22,865 bases of DNA from positions 1 to 22,865 of IMG/VR virus record IMGVR_UViG_3300025012_000291. One strand, written 5' to 3'. Origin of the DNA: a virus. A program made the position numbers and the translations under genes. Shown here piece by piece: positions 20,401-22,865 of this stretch; position 1 is the first letter of the stretch; every line of letters starts with the position of its first letter. The notes beneath the pieces were generated by a model. The model was given only the letters and a program-made list of their open reading frames with translations. It did not search any database and had not been told where the DNA came from.

Positions 20401-21384
20401 TAGCATAGTATCTTCTAAATCCTTTAACTGGATACCAAACATAGCTAATGACCATTCAGATTCAAATATAAGATTATGTATTATCTTTGTTATGCCATCT
20501 TTAGCTAATAAACTTTTTAACTTATCAAGGATAGTCTTTTCTTGAATATCGCTCCAGTATTTTATCTTTGTATAATGATCATAATAACTAACAGGGAATG
20601 TATAAGATATATTTTCATCAAAAGATATCGCAACGGATAATATACATGAATCAGGAAAATAAGGCTTAGTACCTATCGTCTCAAAATCAATAGTAAATTT
20701 ATTATATTTAATAACTATATTATCAAAGAAGTCTATAACCTCATTGAATTTTATTAATTTTTTTATCTCATAGGATTTATTCTTAGGAATACTTAATTTA
20801 ATTAACTCAGGAACTATGGAAAGATTTTCTCTTAAAACTCTCAATGTATCGGTATAATTAGTCTGTTTATCCCAATATTTTTCATCCCCCGGTATACCAT
20901 CATCTATAACTTTTTGTGGATTATATGTTGGAACTATCCAACAATTAAGATCATGTGATGGTATCTGCCATCCAGTCCACCCATGAATACCAGGTTCTGA
21001 TTGATTAAACAAAGATTTAAGAGAAGAATTACCACAAGCAATTATTACTTTAGGTTTAGCTTTTTTAATATCAATTAAAACTTTATTTCTACAAATATTT
21101 ATATAAGTATCAGTCGGCTCATCCCCCTCTTTAGGTTTACAATTAACTGCTCTATAATATCTAATCCTTGATTGATCAATACCTAATTGTCCCAATAAAT
21201 GAACAATTAGGTATATGGGTTTATTCAATAGAGAAGACTTTCCCATCAAATCCTCTCTATTAGAAGGGTACTCATTAAGAATATAAACATCTGGTGTATC
21301 ACTACCTATTGCAGGGATATCAATAGATTTACACCCCTTATGCAAATCACAATTTCGACAAATATCTTCTTCAAATAAGAACAT
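17401..21384 (-). CDS. polA: UDG-fused family A DNA polymerase with two inteins (1327 aa precursor)
   Basis: Domains in order: a family-4 uracil-DNA-glycosylase-like domain (1-165) with iron-sulfur cysteines C9, C12, C82 and C98; a 3'-5' exonuclease (D233-x-E235, N304, Y376-x3-D380); and a PolA palm/fingers domain with motif A ADEGQLEAR (D738), motif B R792-x3-K796 ... YG, and motif C CHDE (H1269-D1270-E1271). Two inteins interrupt it: 556-704 after TGRL and 879-1244 after NTPVQG; splicing would leave an 812-aa enzyme. The glycosylase HP motif is altered (TYNPQ), so it may only bind uracil. SPO1-type phage polymerases have a similar UDG fusion. The start overlaps the clamp stop (TAATG) with no separate ribosome site, so translation is probably coupled. 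Confidence 0.95.
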   Translation of the reverse strand: MFLFEEDICRNCDLHKGCKSIDIPAIGSDTPDVYILNEYPSNREDLMGKSSLLNKPIYLIVHLLGQLGIDQSRIRYYRAVNCKPKEGDEPTDTYINICRNKVLIDIKKAKPKVIIACGNSSLKSLFNQSEPGIHGWTGWQIPSHDLNCWIVPTYNPQKVIDDGIPGDEKYWDKQTNYTDTLRVLRENLSIVPELIKLSIPKNKSYEIKKLIKFNEVIDFFDNIVIKYNKFTIDFETIGTKPYFPDSCILSVAISFDENISYTFPVSYYDHYTKIKYWSDIQEKTILDKLKSLLAKDGITKIIHNLIFESEWSLAMFGIQLKDLEDTMLQKYILDCRRGTMNLDFLAFATFGVRWKKYPQHIMSNLTQISVDELLEYNGTDTIFEHRLYNIQSNYLDNDKKLKEQYYEQIRTARSIAKMQFDGACTNSDSRHNLLKIFTAKKEEIENDIALLDCIKTFTSIHGRKPLLNSNSKDIPIILFDIEHQLSFKKTKRGNISIDKEVLNKFSERGSLFCDLLLQYREYSGAESKMLKSYTECVYPDGKYHTNFYFVETGRLCIAKGTKIQTICDRSVHPDGINIEDIKVNDFVYTFDDELNLKLKKVIWTGQTGIKKVIRLHWRGSGSRKQGFTDITPEHKVRLASGEYIEAKNLSVMDSVLAMNISIKWGNKYNHYITSIEYLDQEVPVYDIEVEDTNNFIANEICVHNSSNNLNLQNLDKRKHPEIRQLICAPPGHVLLIADEGQLEARIIAALSNCTNLIKAIIDGYDIHYGKAIEIYGEEVIKNADKKLLKLLRFNAKSSFVFPTFYGSTPKSTANRLGISIEHAQQLYDKLFNEYPEIKIWQNEVLKIYNKKRYVEIPPGRRRYAPLTTNKILNTPVQGCISGESKIYIKDKGFIDIKDCIREKDIEIWDGKKYVKASCAYSGKKQKVKIKFQNGQIFECSPDHKLLYVNTQGSEIWKTARELQGKNYKNIRIRLSDKVEQINNKLQLPNYVESRLLKRIAPNKNYFNFESLSDFNLGVILGRLITDGSIEYKKGKGQLSWIIAEHEKNILNYLIEQISLISKPSIYEIIRKNRNQKIWKINIFCFELVHRIKYLRKEIPTWIWGNKECLRGFLQGIFDGDGTINKDNIVLCFGKNFPKLSEKMAHEIQHALLLFGIQSRLNKMKERTNLSIRKKDCKTFITEIGFLNNTKQQKIQNIEIKKITEVIRRTETIESIDITDEYIDMYDIINSESGRFMANNFIVHNSSSSIVCRAMNKLVERGYWVYLNCHDEIVICVKEEDAKYAYEEMSEIMTVKEFDFMLNVPLEISSTIGLDWYNTIETKEIFGY
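17653..18750 (-). mobile_element. polymerase intein 2 with LAGLIDADG homing endonuclease (366 aa)
   Basis: Residues 879-1244 of the polymerase precursor. It starts CISGESKIYI and ends NNFIVHN, followed by Ser. Splicing block B SPDH is at 940-943. The endonuclease has two LAGLIDADG helices, ILGRLITDG (1019-1027) and LQGIFDGDG (1113-1121), with acidic residues D1026 and D1120 both intact, so both splicing and homing may be active. It sits in the conserved NTPVQG/S motif of the PolA fingers-palm junction, where imprecise loss would kill the enzyme. Confidence 0.93.
19273..19719 (-). mobile_element. polymerase intein 1, mini-intein without endonuclease (149 aa)
   Basis: Residues 556-704 of the polymerase precursor. 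It begins CIAKGTKIQT, has block B TPEH (631-634) and ends VPVYDIEVEDTNNFIANEI then CVHN before Ser. C1, block-B His, penultimate His and terminal Asn are all present, so self-splicing is expected. At 149 aa it has no LAGLIDADG or HNH domain. Inserted between TGRL and SSNNLNLQN, a primer-template-binding motif of PolA. Joined exteins restore TGRLSSNNLNLQN. Confidence 0.93.
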
Positions 21385-22427
21385 TATACTATGACTGCTA
21401 TTATTATTTCAAATGAATCATTAGTATTATCACATTTAATTAATTTAATATCCTCTTCTTTATTCTTATATAACTTTATAGAATTACATATCTGAGAAGC
21501 GTCCTTTATATATCTTGAATTTAATTTAAAATTAATTGCATCTTCAGAACTATTTTCAATATTTATAAATTCACTGATGTTGTCACAACTCAGTTGTAAA
21601 TTATCTTTTGTTATATCAAATAATATATACTCACTAAATTTGTCTACCCTATCAAAGATACTTTGTACCTCAGAATCAATACTTATAAAAATAGGAATAA
21701 GTTCTTTATCATTAAATATATTTGAAAAATTAGGCATAGTAACATCTGACGATGGATGCCAATATTTTAATGCACCACCGGATAATAAAAACCCCTTTTC
21801 ATATATTTTAATCTCGGTAAAATAATCCTTAAATTTTATCATAAATTTAATACATTCAATAGGTATAAAACAATTAATTGTATCATCCACAATATTTATA
21901 CTTTTATAAATAGCAGACCTATCTGTACTATACATAGCACCTCTATTAAAAAATATACCATTCAAATGTGGAAAGGTTTTACTACAATATTTAATAGCAG
22001 TGGTTAAATTACTCATTAATTTATCTGTTATTTGAATGGTTTTAAATTCACTATTACATAAATTATCAAGATCAATAGCAGGAAATTCGGAATTTTTAAT
22101 TGATTTAAGAATAAACTTATTCTTTTTACCATACCTAATAATAATATTATTATTAGTATCCTGCTCAAAAAGAATTTCATCATCATCAGATAAAGTACCT
22201 AAAAACTTTGTCAAATCAGAACTCAAAATACATCCTATAAAAGATTTATATGTACCAGAAATATCCGATACCTCAGCTATTGATGTCCCATTATAGGATT
22301 GAATTTTATAATTGTCTTCCGATATAGCTACAAAATTCAGAAATTCATAATAGATAATAAGATTATTAGACTTTACAGCATTAAAAGCAGGTACTTCAAT
22401 CAATTTTTTCAAATCCGATACTTTCAT
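21384..22427 (-). CDS. dnaN: sliding clamp, DnaN/beta-like (347 aa)
   Basis: Length and pattern fit a beta clamp: an N-terminal helix MKVSDLKKLI, FPAIDLD (115-121) at the start of the second domain, and STDRSAIYK (167-175) in the place of the bacterial TDGHRLA motif, followed by repeating strand-rich sequence to the end. Divergent from cellular DnaN, and the C-terminus (EIIIAVIV) lacks the usual MPM-R-L. It would encircle DNA and hold the polymerase encoded immediately downstream (one-base TAATG overlap). AAAAAGGGGATTAA precedes the ATG. The assignment is supported by its place before polymerase and clamp loader. Confidence 0.85.
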   Translation of the reverse strand: MKVSDLKKLIEVPAFNAVKSNNLIIYYEFLNFVAISEDNYKIQSYNGTSIAEVSDISGTYKSFIGCILSSDLTKFLGTLSDDDEILFEQDTNNNIIIRYGKKNKFILKSIKNSEFPAIDLDNLCNSEFKTIQITDKLMSNLTTAIKYCSKTFPHLNGIFFNRGAMYSTDRSAIYKSINIVDDTINCFIPIECIKFMIKFKDYFTEIKIYEKGFLLSGGALKYWHPSSDVTMPNFSNIFNDKELIPIFISIDSEVQSIFDRVDKFSEYILFDITKDNLQLSCDNISEFINIENSSEDAINFKLNSRYIKDASQICNSIKLYKNKEEDIKLIKCDNTNDSFEIIIAVIV

Positions 22428-22487
22428 TTAATCCCCTTTTTAAAATGAAAAATTGTTAATTATCTAATATCTTGTTCTCATCCCTTG

Positions 22488-22496
22488 ATTATAACA
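22488..22496 (-). promoter_or_regulatory. extended -10 promoter of the clamp-polymerase operon
   Basis: Minus strand TGTTATAAT (22496-22488): consensus -10 with the TGn extension, 61 bp before the clamp start codon. No good -35 is seen 16-18 bp upstream, as usual for extended -10 promoters. It begins 4 bp after the 20-bp stem of the structured element. Confidence 0.65.
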
Positions 22497-22500
22497 TTTT

Positions 22501-22632
22501 ATTAAATATTGGGATACATATAAGAAGGCTAAAGCAATAGTGGCTCCTATCCGTGAGGTGCTTTAACGAGGTGAACGCCCCGACTAATTTCCGCCTATTC
22601 TTCATAGGTTACTATGTATCCCAATATTTAAT
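22501..22632 (-). ncRNA. candidate structured RNA between primase and clamp
   Basis: A perfect 20-bp inverted repeat (22501-22520 with 22613-22632) closes a 92-nt interior that is clearly richer in G+C than the flanks. Folded by eye on the minus strand, the interior gives a hairpin CGGGG-CGUUCA-CCUCG, a helix UAAAGC/GCUUUA enclosing GAUAG-GAGCCA-CUAUU, and either CCUAU-GAAGA-AUAGG or a longer pairing of AAGAA-UA-GGC with GCCUUCUU. Two helices contain G-U pairs on the minus strand that would be A-C mismatches on the plus strand. Its own promoter lies just upstream. No class is recognised; it could be a regulatory leader, a replication primer or origin RNA, or a palindromic mobile remnant. Confidence 0.6.
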
Positions 22633-22633
22633 T

Positions 22634-22662
22634 AATCTATCATTTATTTATTAAATTGTCAA
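22634..22662 (-). promoter_or_regulatory. promoter for the structured RNA
   Basis: Minus strand TTGACA (22662-22657), 17-bp spacer ending TGA, then TAGATT (22639-22634): a perfect -35 and a TGn-extended -10. The -35 lies within the last codons of the primase gene. Transcription would begin about 22627, inside the 5' arm of the structured element. Confidence 0.65.
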
Positions 22663-22865
22663 TATCTATTTTTGTTAAATCCGCAGGGTCTTTATCCGCA
22701 TAAGGGATTCTAATAGCTTTTACATTTATAAATGTTGATAAATAATTTGCTATTTCATTGGCCTCTTTCCATGTATTATTATTTTCCAAATCATTATCAA
22801 ATAATATAATAGTCTTCTTAGCATTCAATCCTATAATAAGTTTTAATTGTTCCTCAGTAGTTTTA
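22640..22865 (-). CDS. dnaG: DnaG-like primase, C-terminal part (partial)
   Basis: The frame is open to the window edge, so only about the last 74 residues are seen and the start is outside. KKTIILFDNDLENNNTWKEA carries the D-x-D of a TOPRIM domain and YADKDPADL its second conserved acidic motif, as in DnaG-type primases. It ends at TGA 22642-22640. Being truncated, a primase-helicase fusion cannot be excluded. Primase directly upstream of clamp, polymerase and loader completes a replisome cluster. Confidence 0.78.
   Translation of the reverse strand, partial: KTTEEQLKLIIGLNAKKTIILFDNDLENNNTWKEANEIANYLSTFINVKAIRIPYADKDPADLTKIDIDNLINK

Noticed and set aside
22501-22632. tRNA, glutamine (glnA-type) riboswitch or ordinary terminator
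   Set aside because: There is no T-loop or acceptor arrangement. The GUUCACC and ACGGA strings only loosely recall the glnA motif and do not sit in its fold. The 20-bp stem has no U run and encloses a large structured interior.
22826-22828. TTG at 22828 as the start of the primase-like gene
   Set aside because: The frame stays open to the window edge with TOPRIM-like sequence upstream of this codon and no ribosome site, so the gene is truncated by the window rather than starting here.

Overview
The window looks like part of an AT-rich (mostly A/T, roughly a quarter to 30% G+C by eye) double-stranded DNA phage genome, or a phage-derived element. It carries an almost complete phage-encoded replisome and recombination set and no structural, lysis or host metabolic genes. 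Strong AGGAG-type ribosome binding sites, TTGACA/TATAAT-type promoters, TAATG/ATGA gene overlaps and standard stop codons are all visible. They would suit a low-GC Gram-positive-like host, but the host cannot be fixed from this sequence.

Left part, 1-7760. Tandem 33-bp and 30-bp repeats (1-306) are followed by a 93-bp sequence (306-398) that recurs, in the same orientation and 87/93 identical, at 7660-7752. Between the two copies lies a plus-strand module of short genes driven by three look-alike promoters (near 417, 3899 and 4698). It holds mostly unknown small proteins, an SNF2/SMARCAL1-like helicase, an HTH protein, two small membrane proteins, a tiny zinc-binding protein and a compact tyrosine recombinase. 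The start of each 93-bp copy looks like a tyrosine-recombinase core site: two imperfect 12-bp inverted arms around a 6-bp spacer. The module may therefore be an excisable or exchangeable cassette. It closes at a hairpin (7379-7416) made of the same sequence as the left-end tandem repeats, followed by a small minus-strand gene (7415-7597).

Right part, 7764-22865, all minus strand and read from right to left. The order is: the end of a DnaG-like primase (cut by the window edge); a candidate structured RNA with its own promoter (22501-22632); a beta-clamp-like protein; a UDG-family-4/DNA polymerase A fusion interrupted by two inteins; a clamp-loader ATPase; a zinc-ribbon protein; a promoter and leader; a candidate UvsY-like mediator; a gp32-like SSB; a RecA/UvsX recombinase; a PD-(D/E)XK Holliday-junction-resolvase-like nuclease; the N-terminal half of SbcC/Rad50 ending at its zinc hook; a zinc-ribbon miniprotein; SbcD/Mre11; several small proteins; and a separate C-terminal half of SbcC/Rad50. 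Together these would prime, synthesise, clamp and recombine phage DNA, much like the T4 41/43/44/45/32/UvsX/46/47 set but with a PolA-type polymerase.

The points most worth a second look are the recombinase module with its flanking att/dif-like repeats, the structured RNA between primase and clamp, the split SbcC/Rad50, the shared operator-like dyad in three promoters, and the twice intein-interrupted polymerase.
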